A stretch of DNA of 64,000 nt from Aureimonas sp. AU20 (GTDB lineage: Bacteria; Pseudomonadota; Alphaproteobacteria; Rhizobiales; Rhizobiaceae), in assembly GCF_001442755.1 (NCBI RefSeq), contig NZ_CP006367.1, positions 496,001-560,000 on the forward strand. Direction: 5' to 3'. Numbering within the stretch: the first letter of the stretch is position 1; each line of letters begins with the position of its first letter. A program made the position numbers and the translations under genes. Below the pieces are notes generated by a model, which saw only the letters and a program-made list of their open reading frames with translations, was not told the origin of the DNA and did not search any database. Below are positions 28,986 through 38,203 of the stretch, in pieces.

Positions 28986-29117
28986 ATGGCCAAGGGTCAG
29001 ATGCGCAGCAACAAGGAAACGCGCAAGCCGAAGGCGGACAAGACCAAGAAGGTCGAGCCGACCGCGATTGGCGTCCCCGGCAAGTTCGCGACACCCCAGA
29101 AGGACACCAAGAAGTAA
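28986..29117 (+). CDS. small lysine-rich conserved protein, unknown function
   Basis: 43 residues, beginning MAKGQMRSNKETRKPKADKT. About one third of the residues are lysine or arginine, with a short PTAIGVPGKFA segment and a KDTKK tail; it is probably disordered and may bind nucleic acid or ribosomes. The MAKGQ.RSN.ETKKPK.DK start is a pattern I associate with short hypothetical proteins of rhizobia. GGGAGGAC five bases before ATG 28986 is a strong ribosome-binding site, and a hairpin follows the stop at 29131. No function is assigned. Confidence 0.7.
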   Translation: MAKGQMRSNKETRKPKADKTKKVEPTAIGVPGKFATPQKDTKK

Positions 29118-29130
29118 GATGCCTTTCGCC

Positions 29131-29158
29131 GCGACCGGCGGCGCATGTCGCCGGTCGC
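29131..29158 (+). terminator. stem-loop after the small basic protein gene
   Basis: GCGACCGGCG (29131-29140) pairs with CGCCGGTCGC (29149-29158), 10 bp. There is no T-run, so termination is only probable. It lies 14 bases after the stop codon. Confidence 0.45.
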
Positions 29159-29220
29159 TAGGAAGGATGGGGTGAGTTCAGCCTCCGCCGTGCTCGATGC
29201 TGGTCTCTTGGGACAATCCA

Positions 29221-30300
29221 TCACGAACCGAGCGGTGCGGGGATCGGCGCTCCGGGGTCGATGTCGGTGGCGCTCGGGCGCCCTGTCCTCCGGCCGCGAA
29301 CGAAGGCTCGGAGCGGCGTCTCGACGAAGCGATAGAGCAGCCAGCCCGCTCCGATCGACACCAGGATCGCCGCAATCACCACGGCCCCTTCGGCCAGGGG
29401 CGACGCGGCGGCGAGGCCGAGACGCCGGCCCACCTGGCGGAACGCGGTCAGGACGAAGGGGTGGGCAAGATAGAGCGAGTAGGACGCATCCCCCAACTCG
29501 CGCAGCCAGGGCGCCTCGAAAAGCTGCCCCTGCCGCTCCCGGCACAGGCCGGCGAAGACGATCAGCGTGGCGCCCGACCCGAACCAGGCGACCCGCGAGA
29601 ACCCGTCGCCGCTCTGCCGCTCCGCGCCAAGTCCCATCAGCAGCATGCCGACGAGCACGCAGCCGAAGAGAACCACGCCGGGCAAGGCGGGAAAGCGCTC
29701 GGACCGCAGCGCGTAGCCCAGCACGGCGCCGGCCAGGAACTCCAGAAGAAACGGGTGTGTGTAGGTCTGCAGCACCGGGCTTTGCGGCGTCAGCAGGGCG
29801 CCGAGGGCGACGAGGCCCGTAATCGTGGCGAGGAGCGCCAGCATCCGTGGCCCCTTGCGCGGGATCAGCAGCATGATGGCGAAGAGGGCATAGAAGTACA
29901 CTTCGTAGACCAGCGTCCAGCCGATCTTCAGAACCGGCGCGTCGTCATGCGCGATCAGCAAGAGCGACAGGACGGCATGGGAGAGCGTCGCCGACCCGTC
30001 GATAAAGGCGGAAGGCAGGACGACGTAGAGCCCCAGGCTCGTGAGCGTCAGCAGCCAATAGAGGGGATAGACGCGTTCGAAGCGCCGCCGAAGAAACGCG
30101 ACCGGCCGCATCGGCCGGCCAAGCGTGGTGTGCATCATGATGAAGCCGCTGATGCAGAAGAAGAGATCCACGCCGGAATAGCCGAACTTGCGCGGCAGGC
30201 CCCAGGCATAATCGGCGAGATAGACCTTGGTGTGGAAGTAGACGACCAGGACCGCCGCCACGCCGCGCAGGTATTGGATCGATAAAAAAGTGCGAGGCAT
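29221..30300 (-). CDS. acyltransferase 3 (OafA/YrhL-like) membrane protein
   Basis: 359 residues, about ten helices, the Acyl_transf_3 design. Catalytic histidine in the first segment (FLSIQYLRGVAAVLVVYFHT), the FGYSGVDLFFCISGFIMMHT block and the RRRFERVYPLYWLLTL arginine-rich loop are all present; helix SYSLYLAHPFVLTAF is near residue 275. It transfers acyl (usually acetyl) groups to exported sugars of LPS O-antigen, exopolysaccharide or peptidoglycan; the acceptor is unknown. It has no SGNH domain. It stands alone with an AT-rich promoter region upstream. Confidence 0.9.
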   Translation of the reverse strand: MPRTFLSIQYLRGVAAVLVVYFHTKVYLADYAWGLPRKFGYSGVDLFFCISGFIMMHTTLGRPMRPVAFLRRRFERVYPLYWLLTLTSLGLYVVLPSAFIDGSATLSHAVLSLLLIAHDDAPVLKIGWTLVYEVYFYALFAIMLLIPRKGPRMLALLATITGLVALGALLTPQSPVLQTYTHPFLLEFLAGAVLGYALRSERFPALPGVVLFGCVLVGMLLMGLGAERQSGDGFSRVAWFGSGATLIVFAGLCRERQGQLFEAPWLRELGDASYSLYLAHPFVLTAFRQVGRRLGLAAASPLAEGAVVIAAILVSIGAGWLLYRFVETPLRAFVRGRRTGRPSATDIDPGAPIPAPLGS

Positions 30301-30309
30301 AGGCCGGAT

Positions 30310-30415
30310 CTGGATGGGAGAAATTCCGGAACTCTATTGATCTGCTGATGGTTCGGAAAGGATACGACTTATCCTGTTCTTATAAATCTAAAATCTATAT
30401 TTTAAAAGACGGGTG
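30310..30415 (-). promoter_or_regulatory. AT-rich promoter region of the acyltransferase gene
   Basis: The segment includes TATAAATCTAAAATCTATAT, far below the local GC content. An inverted repeat AGGATA-N5-TATCCT lies at 30359-30375, 60-75 bases upstream of the start codon; it may be an operator. The bound factor is unknown. Confidence 0.4.
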
Positions 30416-30718
30416 AGTTCCGCTTTCCCGTTGCGACCCTTCCATCCGTCCCTGCGCTGTGGCGCGGTCATAGGTGAAGCGGCCGTTATCCCGCGAGGGC
30501 AGTCCACCGATGGTCCGCCCTATGCGCCCGGTTGGTTGCCAGGCGGCCGACCGGCAAACCTCCCCCACGCCATAGGGTCGGCAGAGAGGTCGCAACTTGC
30601 GCGGAGGCTAGCCCTTTCGGTCCATCCCGGGCTTGTTGTCAGGCCGCCAAGGCTCCTTTTTGAAGCATCATGAGCATGGCCCTGCGGTTGCCGCGCTGAT
30701 GCTCCAACCATCTTCGGT
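30416..30718. other. intergenic region between acyltransferase and NAD-GDH genes
   Basis: About 300 bases with no supported gene. A faint resemblance to the dispersed element (TTGTTGTCAGGCCGCCAAGG near 30628) is too weak to claim. Confidence 0.4.
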
Positions 30719-30754
30719 GACGGGGCCGGCGCCGCATGGCGCGCCGGCCCCGTC
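30719..30754 (-). terminator. stem-loop downstream of NAD-GDH gene
   Basis: A perfect 14-bp stem, GACGGGGCCGGCGC with GCGCCGGCCCCGTC, and an 8-base loop, 21 bases past the stop codon. No T-run follows, so it may end or protect the transcript. Confidence 0.5.
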
Positions 30755-30775
30755 GATGCCTTCCCTCGGCCCCGT

Positions 30776-33700
30776 CTAGTGCCCCAGATCCTGCAAGAGG
30801 CCAGCGGCGAGCGTCAGGCGGGAGACGGAGGTTTCGCCGGTGCCGGCGAGGCGCGCCATCTGCTCGCTGGCATCGCGCAGGGCGTCGCCCTGGCTGGCGA
30901 GCCAGTCGGCCACGGGGTTTTCGCCCTCGCCCTTCTGAAGCGCGAGGGTCGTCAGGCGGCGGCGCTCGCGGGCGATCTGGCTCGCGGCGCGCTCGAGCGC
31001 CAGTGTCTCGTAATAGTCGGTCGGGCGCAGAGTGCCGAGCGCGGCTTCCAACTGACCAATGCGCAGGGCATGGGACAGTTCGAACGTGGCGCGCACTGTG
31101 GCTTCGATCGGCTGCGATGTTTCACGTGAAACGGCGTCCATGTCCGGCACTAAGGCCAGCAGCGGCAGGAGGGCGAGGTCGGCGGCTAGATCCTGCGGCA
31201 CGCCGCGTTGGACGAACTCGGCCTCCGCCGCTTCCACGCCCTGCCGGGCGCGCTCGCTGGCCAAACTCGCCAGTTGGGGCTTCAAGCGTCGCACCCGCTC
31301 CTGAAGCGCCGCGACGGCCGGGCCGAGATCCACCGTGCCAGCCCGCACCAGGCCGACCGTCACCCGCTGGAGGAAGGCGGACACGGCGGCATAGAGCTCG
31401 TTCTGCGTGTCGCCGGGCAGGGCGGCGTCGAGCGCGTCGATCCGGGCCAGGAGATCGGCCATCTCGAACCCGTCCGCCGCCAGGACGAAGCCTTGGCAGA
31501 CCGCGCTGGCGTTGCGGCCCGTTGCGTCGCGCAGCACCACGGCGAAGCTCGGGCCCAAGCGGTTGACGAGGTCGTTGGCCAGACCCGTCGCGACGATCTC
31601 GCGGCGCAGCCGGTGCCCGTCGATCTCGGCGGCGAAGCGCTGGCGCATGGCCGGCGGGAAGTAGGAGACGAGCCGCTCGTGCAGATAGTGATCGTCCGGC
31701 AGCGGGCCGGAGACGATGCCGTTGAACAGGTCGATCTTGGCATAGGCGAGGAGCACGGCGAGTTCGGGCCGGGTCAGGCTCTGGCCCTTGGCGCGAAGAT
31801 CGGCGATCGCCGCGTCGGTGGGCAGCGTCTCCACCGCGCGGTCGAGCGCGCCGGTCTCCTCCAAGACGCTCATCAGACGGGCCTGGAGCGACAGGCGGGC
31901 CGCGCCCGCGCGCTGTTCCAGCGAGAGCGCCAGGGTCTGCTCGTAATTGTTGCGCAGAACCAGCCGCGCCACGTCGTCGGTCATGGAGGCGAGCAGCGTA
32001 TCGCGGTCGGGGCGGAGCAGGCGCCCGCCGGCGACCGCCGCGCGCAGCGCGATCTTGATGTTCACCTCGACGTCCGACGTGTTGACGCCCGCCGAATTGT
32101 CAATCGCGTCCGTGTTCAGCCGCACGCCGGCGCGGGCCGCCTCGATGCGGGCCTGCTGGGTGAGCGCGAGATTGGCGCCTTCGCCGACCACCTTGGCGCG
32201 GATGTCGCGACCCGTGATGCGCACGGCGTCGTTGGCGCGGTCGCCCACATCCAGATTGCTCTCCGCGCGGGCGCGCACATAGGTGCCGATGCCGCCGAAC
32301 CAGAGCAGGTCCACCGGCGCGCGCAGGATGGCGGTGATGACCTCCTGCGGCGTGCCGGTTCGCTTGTCCCAGCCGATCGCCTCGGCGGCCTCGGCCGAGA
32401 GGGTGATGCGCTTTTCGCGGCGCGAGAAGACGCCGCCGCCTGCGGAGATTTTCGAGCGGTCGTAGTCGTTCCAGGAGGAGCGCGGGAGGTCGAACAGGCG
32501 GCGCCGCTCGGCATAGGACGAGGCCGGGTCCGGCTGCGGGTCGATGAAGATGTCGCGATGGTCGAAGGCGGCGACGAGGCGCGTCTGGGTCGAGAGCAGC
32601 ATGCCGTTGCCGAACACGTCGCCCGACATGTCGCCGCAGCCGGCTGCGGTGAAGGGCTCGGACTGGATGTCCCAAGCCTTGTCGCTGGCGCCCATCTCGC
32701 GGAAATGGCGCTTCACCGCCTCCCAGGTGCCGCGCGCCGTGATGCCCATGGCCTTGTGGTCGTAGCCCGCCGAGCCTCCGCTAGCGAAGGCGTCGCCCAG
32801 CCAGAAGCCGCGCGCCTCGGCCACGGCATTGGCCGTGTCGGAGAAGGTGGCCGTGCCCTTGTCGGCCGCCACCACGAAATAGGGATCGAGATCATCGTAC
32901 CGCACGACGCCGTCGGGCGTCACCGTCTCGCCCGCCCCATCGATATTGTCTGTGACCGACAGGAGCGAGGCGATGAAGACGATATAGGCCGAGCGGCCGG
33001 CCTCGAACCAGACGTCCCGCTGCGCGGGGTCGGGCAGGCGCTTGGGGTAGAAGCCGCCCTTGGAGCCGACCGGCACGATCACCGCGTTCTTGACCTGCTG
33101 CGCCTTCACGAGGCCGAGCACCTCGGTCCGGTAGTCCTGGGAGCGGTCGGACCAGCGCAGGCCGCCGCGCGCCACCGGGCCGAAGCGCAGATGCACGCCC
33201 TCGACGCGCGCGTCGAACACGAAGATCTCGCGGTAGGGCACGGGCGCGGGAACGCCCTCCAGAAGATGCGGGTCGAACTTGAAGGCGAGCGCCGGCTCGA
33301 CCTGCGTCGGCCGCGAGTTGGGATCGGCCGAAACATGGGGCACGGCGTAGAAATTGGTGCGCAGCGTGGCGAGCACGGCGGAGAGGAGGCGGCGGGCGAC
33401 GCGGTCCTCGTCCAGCGTTTCCAAGGCGTCGAGCGAGGCGCGAAGGCGCAGGAGAACCGGCAGCGCGCCGCGCCGGGCGGCGCGCTCGGCCTCGCCGTCG
33501 CCCTTCAGCTCATCGGGGAGATCATCCGCCTGGTCGGCGCGCGCGGGGTCGAAGCTGGCAGTAAAAAGCAGGGCGAGATCGCGCGCGATACCCGGCTGGC
33601 GCTCCAATACCTGCGCGATGAAGGCGTCGGTATAGGCAAAGCCGGTCTGCCTGACATAGCGGGCATAGGCGCGCAGCAGATTGGCGGTGCGCCAGTCCAG

Positions 33701-35653
33701 CCCGGCGGCGAAGACCAGCGCGTTGAACCCGTCGTTCTCGATGCGCCCGTCCGTGACGGCGGCAAAGGTCGCCTCCAGCGCGGCGCCGCCATCGGGCAGG
33801 GCGATCTCGCCGCCCGAGCGCAGCGTCAGTTCCATGTCGTGCAGCCACACGGTCGTCTCATCCGGCCGGCGCATTTCGAAGGAGCGCTCGGCCACCGCCG
33901 AGAAGCCCATATTCTCCAGGATCGGCACGCGGCGCGAAAGCGACAGCGGCTGGGCGAGATTGTAGAGGCGAAGCCGCAGAACCTCGGCACTGTCGTTCGG
34001 CCGGCGATAGAAATCGGCGGCGAGGCGCTGCGTGTCGGACAGCGCCAGCATGTGGAGCGCGTCGCCCACCGCTTCGTCCGGCGGCACGAGGTCGCGGTAG
34101 CCGTCCGGCAGGCCGGGCGCCATGGCCATCAGCTCGCCATGCTTGCCGGCGAGCGCGCTTGCCCGCTCGAAGCCGAGCATCCAGTCGCGGGCGAGATCGG
34201 TGATCGCGGCTTCCAGCTCGGCCGGGTCGGGCTGCGGGGTCGGGCCGCCGCGACGGCCGATGATGAAGTGTATCGAGGCGAGCGACCCTTCGGGGAAGGC
34301 GGGATACCAGGCCGAGACATGGCCGTCGTAGCGCTCGGCCAGGAGCAGCCCAATCTCGTCGCGCAGCCGCGCGTCGTAGCGGTCGCGCGGCACGAAGACG
34401 AGGACGGAGGCGAAGCGGTCGAACCGGTCGATGCGCGGCAGGACGCGGATGCGCGGGCGCTCGCCCAGCTCCGTCACGACGCCGATGAAGTCGGCGAGGA
34501 GATCGGTGTCGATCTGGAACATCTCGTCGCGCGAATAGGTGTCGAGCGCGACGCGCAGGGCCTTGGCCGAATGCGAACGGGGCGAGAAGGCGAAGCGCTC
34601 GATCACCGCCTCGGCCTTGCGGCGCAGAAGCGGGATGGAGAGAACCGAACTCGCATAGGCGTTGGAGGCGAAGAGGCCAACGAGCCGGGTTTCCCCGACG
34701 AGCCGCCCTTCCGCGTCGCGCCGTTTGATGCCGACATAATCCATGTAGACGCGGCGATGAACGCGCGAGCGGGCGTTCGCCTTGGCGACGATGAGCGGCG
34801 CGGGGTCCTCCAGAAAGGCGCGGACCTCGGCGCTGGTGGCCGAGCCCGGCGCCTCGCGGCGCAGGACGCGCACCTCCGGGTCGGTCAGGATGCCGAGTTC
34901 GGAGCCCTCGACGCGGCGCAGCGCCTCACCCTCGGGGAAGTAGCTGAAGTCGCGAAGGCCGAGGAAGATGAAGTTCTCGTCGCAGAGCCAGCGCAGGAGC
35001 GCGGCGCCTTCGCGCTCGGCATCGGCGCGGGCGGGGTCGCCCTCACTTGCGGCGCGCGCTTCGATCTCGCCGGCGGCGGCCTCGACGCGGGCGCGCATGG
35101 CCTGATGGTCGCGATTGACGACGCCGACTTCGCTGAGGATCGCTTCCAGATCGCGGGCCAGCGCTTCTTCCGCGCGCGGCTCGGCGGTGGGCTCGATCGC
35201 CACCTGGATCAGGCTGACGCGCTCCGTTCCGCCTTCGCGGCCGGCGGCGCGGAACGCGGCCGGCGCGCCGGAGGCATCGCGCGACACGTCGAGCACGGGA
35301 TGGGACACGGCGTGGATGGCCGGGGCGCGGGAGGCGATGGCGGCCGTCACGCTGTCGAACAGGAAAGGCATATCGTCATGGACGAGCGTGACCAGCGTCA
35401 CGGGTTCGCCGAGGCGCGCCGCCTCGCTGAAGCGCTCGACGCGGACCTTGGACCCGCCGGGGCGATGGGCGGCGAGAAGATCGGCGGCGCGCTCGGCCAT
35501 GCCGGCGAGAAAGGCGGGGTCGAAGGGCGCGAGATCCTCGGCCGGCGGGCGCGCGAAGAGAAGAGGCGCGAGCCGTGCCGCCATGCCGCCGTCCGGCAGG
35601 CGCGACAGGGCCGCTTGGAGGATGGCGCGCTTCTCGCCGGTGGAATCGGGCAT
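30776..35653 (-). CDS. gdhB: NAD-specific glutamate dehydrogenase, large (180 kDa) type
   Basis: 1,625 residues, matching the GDH180 class (about 1,600). It deaminates glutamate to 2-oxoglutarate with NAD+, feeding the suc cluster. Order: an N-terminal ACT-like regulatory part (residues 1 to about 700), a catalytic domain in the middle (LRFGPVARGGLRWSDRSQDY, then VKNAVIVPVGSKGGF with the substrate lysine, and GDMSGDVFGNGMLLS), and a C-terminal helical domain. The start is at 35653 (MPDSTGEKRAIL), with GAGGAA seven bases upstream. A parS core is embedded at 31119-31132 and encodes SRET. It is monocistronic. Confidence 0.95.
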   Translation of the reverse strand: MPDSTGEKRAILQAALSRLPDGGMAARLAPLLFARPPAEDLAPFDPAFLAGMAERAADLLAAHRPGGSKVRVERFSEAARLGEPVTLVTLVHDDMPFLFDSVTAAIASRAPAIHAVSHPVLDVSRDASGAPAAFRAAGREGGTERVSLIQVAIEPTAEPRAEEALARDLEAILSEVGVVNRDHQAMRARVEAAAGEIEARAASEGDPARADAEREGAALLRWLCDENFIFLGLRDFSYFPEGEALRRVEGSELGILTDPEVRVLRREAPGSATSAEVRAFLEDPAPLIVAKANARSRVHRRVYMDYVGIKRRDAEGRLVGETRLVGLFASNAYASSVLSIPLLRRKAEAVIERFAFSPRSHSAKALRVALDTYSRDEMFQIDTDLLADFIGVVTELGERPRIRVLPRIDRFDRFASVLVFVPRDRYDARLRDEIGLLLAERYDGHVSAWYPAFPEGSLASIHFIIGRRGGPTPQPDPAELEAAITDLARDWMLGFERASALAGKHGELMAMAPGLPDGYRDLVPPDEAVGDALHMLALSDTQRLAADFYRRPNDSAEVLRLRLYNLAQPLSLSRRVPILENMGFSAVAERSFEMRRPDETTVWLHDMELTLRSGGEIALPDGGAALEATFAAVTDGRIENDGFNALVFAAGLDWRTANLLRAYARYVRQTGFAYTDAFIAQVLERQPGIARDLALLFTASFDPARADQADDLPDELKGDGEAERAARRGALPVLLRLRASLDALETLDEDRVARRLLSAVLATLRTNFYAVPHVSADPNSRPTQVEPALAFKFDPHLLEGVPAPVPYREIFVFDARVEGVHLRFGPVARGGLRWSDRSQDYRTEVLGLVKAQQVKNAVIVPVGSKGGFYPKRLPDPAQRDVWFEAGRSAYIVFIASLLSVTDNIDGAGETVTPDGVVRYDDLDPYFVVAADKGTATFSDTANAVAEARGFWLGDAFASGGSAGYDHKAMGITARGTWEAVKRHFREMGASDKAWDIQSEPFTAAGCGDMSGDVFGNGMLLSTQTRLVAAFDHRDIFIDPQPDPASSYAERRRLFDLPRSSWNDYDRSKISAGGGVFSRREKRITLSAEAAEAIGWDKRTGTPQEVITAILRAPVDLLWFGGIGTYVRARAESNLDVGDRANDAVRITGRDIRAKVVGEGANLALTQQARIEAARAGVRLNTDAIDNSAGVNTSDVEVNIKIALRAAVAGGRLLRPDRDTLLASMTDDVARLVLRNNYEQTLALSLEQRAGAARLSLQARLMSVLEETGALDRAVETLPTDAAIADLRAKGQSLTRPELAVLLAYAKIDLFNGIVSGPLPDDHYLHERLVSYFPPAMRQRFAAEIDGHRLRREIVATGLANDLVNRLGPSFAVVLRDATGRNASAVCQGFVLAADGFEMADLLARIDALDAALPGDTQNELYAAVSAFLQRVTVGLVRAGTVDLGPAVAALQERVRRLKPQLASLASERARQGVEAAEAEFVQRGVPQDLAADLALLPLLALVPDMDAVSRETSQPIEATVRATFELSHALRIGQLEAALGTLRPTDYYETLALERAASQIARERRRLTTLALQKGEGENPVADWLASQGDALRDASEQMARLAGTGETSVSRLTLAAGLLQDLGH
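31118..31133. other. parS-like ParB-binding site 2, inside the NAD-GDH gene
   Basis: TGTTTCACGTGAAACG contains the full 14-bp core GTTTCACGTGAAAC. It lies within codons for VSRETS near the GDH C-terminus. Confidence 0.8.
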
Positions 35654-35845
35654 GGTGCTTCCTCGCTTGGAACCGCAGGGCTGTTCTCGCCCCGTTCGGT
35701 CGGGGAGGGACCCTGGCAAGACCGGCTGGCGCGGGGCTTTCCGCCGCCTCGGGCGTGCCGGTCCTTCTCTAATCGGCGTTCGCGACGGGCCGATGGCAGG
35801 CCCGCTCTCCGTTTGGGTGTCGCCACCAAGGATGGGACGGCGCGC

Positions 35846-36478
35846 TCAGATTTCCACCAGCCGGTCCGGAATGGCGTTGCGCCCGGCCGGGTCCGGCGGA
35901 AAGCGGGCGGCGAGCAGCGCGCCGCTGCGGCCCACCGCCGCCTCGAAGCCTTCGACCAGCCGGTCGCCCTTGGCGGCCTCCACCAAGCCGGCGACGATCC
36001 CGTCCCATTCGGCCTGAGGCACCTCGGCCGCGATGCCCTCGTCGGCGATCACCTCGGCATAACGTTCCGCCTCCGAAACGAAAAGGAGGACGCCGGTGCG
36101 CTCGGGCGTGCGGTGGAGATTGTGGGCGAGGAACTGCGCCCGCGCCATGCGCGCGGCACGCGCCCGGGCGAGGGCCGGGGGCACGAAGAGCATGGTGAGA
36201 TGCGAGGAGCGCAGGAGAAGAAAGAGGATCGCAGCGCCTGCCAGCTGCGCGGTTTCCACCAGAAGGGCGGGAAGGGCGAGGCCCGACAGAGCGGCGACGA
36301 GCGCCGCCACCCAGCCGAAGAGGAGCGAGAGCGCCAGCGCCAGCGTGGCGGCGACGAAGCGATAATCGTCGCTCGCGCGGGCGAAGACGGCATAGATCTC
36401 GCCGCCGGTCTCCCGCTCCGCCGCCGCGATGGCCCCGGCGATGCGGGCATGGTCCTCTGGGGTGAAACGAAGCGCCAT
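35846..36478 (-). CDS. TPM-domain membrane protein (second of pair)
   Basis: 210 residues. A short TPM domain (TPEDHARIAGAIAAAERETG then GEIYAVF near residue 25) is interrupted by two membrane helices (about residues 45-90) and continues in HRTPERTGVLLFVSEAERYA and EVPQAEWDGIVAGLVEAAKG. This is the YgcG/TPM_phosphatase fold in the arrangement that often follows lemA and a secreted TPM protein. A phosphatase or membrane-complex role is proposed for the family, not shown here. It is the last gene of the lemA operon, eight bases after the previous stop. The upstream neighbour is the NAD-GDH gene on the same strand. Confidence 0.85.
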   Translation of the reverse strand: MALRFTPEDHARIAGAIAAAERETGGEIYAVFARASDDYRFVAATLALALSLLFGWVAALVAALSGLALPALLVETAQLAGAAILFLLLRSSHLTMLFVPPALARARAARMARAQFLAHNLHRTPERTGVLLFVSEAERYAEVIADEGIAAEVPQAEWDGIVAGLVEAAKGDRLVEGFEAAVGRSGALLAARFPPDPAGRNAIPDRLVEI

Positions 36479-36486
36479 CCTGTCTC

Positions 36487-37401
36487 CTACCAGCTTCCCG
36501 ACGAGCCGCCGCCGCCAAAGGACCCGCCGCCGCCCGAGAAGCCGCCGCCGGACGAAGAACCGCCGCCGCCCCAGCCCGAGCCGCCTCCGAACCCACCGCC
36601 CCAGCCGGGGCTGATGGGAATGGCGCGTCGGCGCCGGCGGGCGGGCATGGCCGAGCCGCCGTCCGGCCCGCTTCCGGGGCCTCCGCGCCCGCCGCCGAAA
36701 AGGCGCGACAGGAGGGCGGCCAGAAGCGGGCCGACGGCGACGAAGAGAATGAAGAGGATGACCGCAAGGCTCAGCCAGCCATCCGAGCCCTGTCCCTGTC
36801 CCTGCCCCTGGCCCTGCCAGCCTGCGTTACGCTCGGCGCGGGCCTGGACCTCGGCGGCGTCGCCGCCCAGGATCTGCAGGATGGCGTCGGTTCCGGCGCG
36901 GATGCCGCCGGGATAGTCGTTGGCGCGAAAGCGCGGCAGGATGTCGTTCTCGATCACGAGCCGCGACAGCGCGTCGGTCAGCGTGCCCTCCAGCCCATAG
37001 CCGACCTCGATGCGCACGCGCCGGTCGTTCTTTGAAACGAGAAGGATGACGCCGTTGTTCTCACCCTCCCGCCCGATGCCCCAGGCGCGGCCTAGCCGGT
37101 AGCCGTAGTCGGCGATCTCGTACCCTTGCAGATCGGGCACGGTGGCGACCACGACCTGATCGCTGGAGCGCTGCTCGAAGGCCTCGAGCTTTTGCGTCAG
37201 CTCCGCCTTCGTGGCCGTGTCCAGAAGGCCCGCGCTGTCCACCACCCGGCCGGAAAGCGGCGGGAAGGTCTGCGCCAGGGCTGGCCCCGCAAGGGCAAAC
37301 CCCACGAAAAGCGGGAGCGTCAGAAGGGCCAGCAGCCAGAGCGCGGCGAGCGCCGAGGCGCGAACCGGCCGCTTTGTCTGACGGGCAGGATGGGCGCGCA
37401 T
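36487..37401 (-). CDS. secreted/membrane TPM-domain protein, YgcG-like
   Basis: 304 residues. A signal or anchor helix (ALWLLALLTLPLFVGFALAG), a TPM domain (LSGRVVDSAGLLDTATKAEL, then VVVATVPDLQGYEIADYGYR, NNGVILLVSKNDRRVRIEVG, and GYGLEGTLTDALSRLVIEND), one transmembrane helix near residue 225 and a glycine/serine-rich C-terminus ending GSSGSW, all typical of YgcG. The start MRAHPARQTKRPVRA at 37401 avoids a proline-rich extension that overlaps lemA. It sits between lemA (13-base gap) and the second TPM gene. Confidence 0.88.
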   Translation of the reverse strand: MRAHPARQTKRPVRASALAALWLLALLTLPLFVGFALAGPALAQTFPPLSGRVVDSAGLLDTATKAELTQKLEAFEQRSSDQVVVATVPDLQGYEIADYGYRLGRAWGIGREGENNGVILLVSKNDRRVRIEVGYGLEGTLTDALSRLVIENDILPRFRANDYPGGIRAGTDAILQILGGDAAEVQARAERNAGWQGQGQGQGQGSDGWLSLAVILFILFVAVGPLLAALLSRLFGGGRGGPGSGPDGGSAMPARRRRRAIPISPGWGGGFGGGSGWGGGGSSSGGGFSGGGGSFGGGGSSGSW

Positions 37402-37414
37402 GGCCGCCCTCGCC

Positions 37415-38044
37415 TCAGCGGTTGAACGAGACGGGCGGCGGCGTCGCGGCGCCGGTGTTGGCTTCGAAGACCTGCATGGGCTTGGAGTCGGGGTAGAGGA
37501 CACCGGCGATCCAGCGGCCCGGAATGGTGCGAAGCTCGGTGTTGTAGGCCTGCACCGCCTCGATATAGTCGCGCCGCGCCACGGCGATGCGGTTTTCGGT
37601 GCCTTCCAGCTGGCTCTGCAGAGCCAGGAAATTGGCGTTGGACTTGAGGTCGGGATAGCGCTCCACGGTGACGAGCAGGCGGGACAGGGCGCCGCCCAAC
37701 TCCTCCTGCGCGGTCTGGAAGCGCTGCACGGCGGCGGGGTCGGTCAGCTGGTCGGCGGTGATCGTGGTCTGCGTCGCCTTGGCGCGCGCTTCCGTCACCG
37801 CCACCAAGACGTCGCGCTCCTGCGCGGCATAGCCTTTCACGGTTTCCACCAGATTGGGGATCAGATCGGCGCGGCGCTGGTACTGGTTCTGCACCTCGCC
37901 CCAGCTCGCCTTGGCGCGCTCTTCCAGCGTCGGCACGTTGTTGACGCCGCAGGCCGACAGAAGCGGGGCGAGAACCAGGAGCGCGAGGGCGAGGCGCCAC
38001 CTTGCGAAGCGGGAAACGCCCGAGGGGGCGAGCGACAGGGACAC
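37415..38044 (-). CDS. lemA: LemA family lipoprotein
   Basis: 209 residues. Lipobox LSAC after a basic N-terminus (LALALLVLAPLLSAC), then the LemA helical core: VQNQYQRRADLIPNLVETVK-like (here EVQNQYQRRADLIPNLVETV), ERDVLVAVTEARAKA, TVERYPDLKSNANFLALQSQ and LEGTENRIAVARRDYIEAVQ. The role of LemA is unknown; it usually pairs with TPM proteins, as here. I start at the GTG at 38044, nine bases after GGAGG (38054-38058 on the minus strand). It is the first gene of lemA-TPM-TPM. Confidence 0.88.
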   Translation of the reverse strand: MSLSLAPSGVSRFARWRLALALLVLAPLLSACGVNNVPTLEERAKASWGEVQNQYQRRADLIPNLVETVKGYAAQERDVLVAVTEARAKATQTTITADQLTDPAAVQRFQTAQEELGGALSRLLVTVERYPDLKSNANFLALQSQLEGTENRIAVARRDYIEAVQAYNTELRTIPGRWIAGVLYPDSKPMQVFEANTGAATPPPVSFNR

Positions 38045-38203
38045 GGGGGCAGTCCTCCGGGATGCGGGCACGTTCGCGCCATATAGGGCAAGATGTCGCG
38101 GCGGGCAGGGCCCGCGCCCCGACCCTCGGCAGGGGGGCGAATTCGTGTGCGACAAGCGGGCGCCGACTTGCCCGAAGCCCGCTTTTCCGGCAGGTTCGCC
38201 GCC

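Noticed and set aside
31208..36916. A plus-strand open frame of about 1,900 codons opposite the NAD-GDH and TPM genes
   Set aside because: Shadow of high GC codon bias; composition is His/Arg/Gly/Ala-rich with no domain, and the minus-strand genes are unmistakable.
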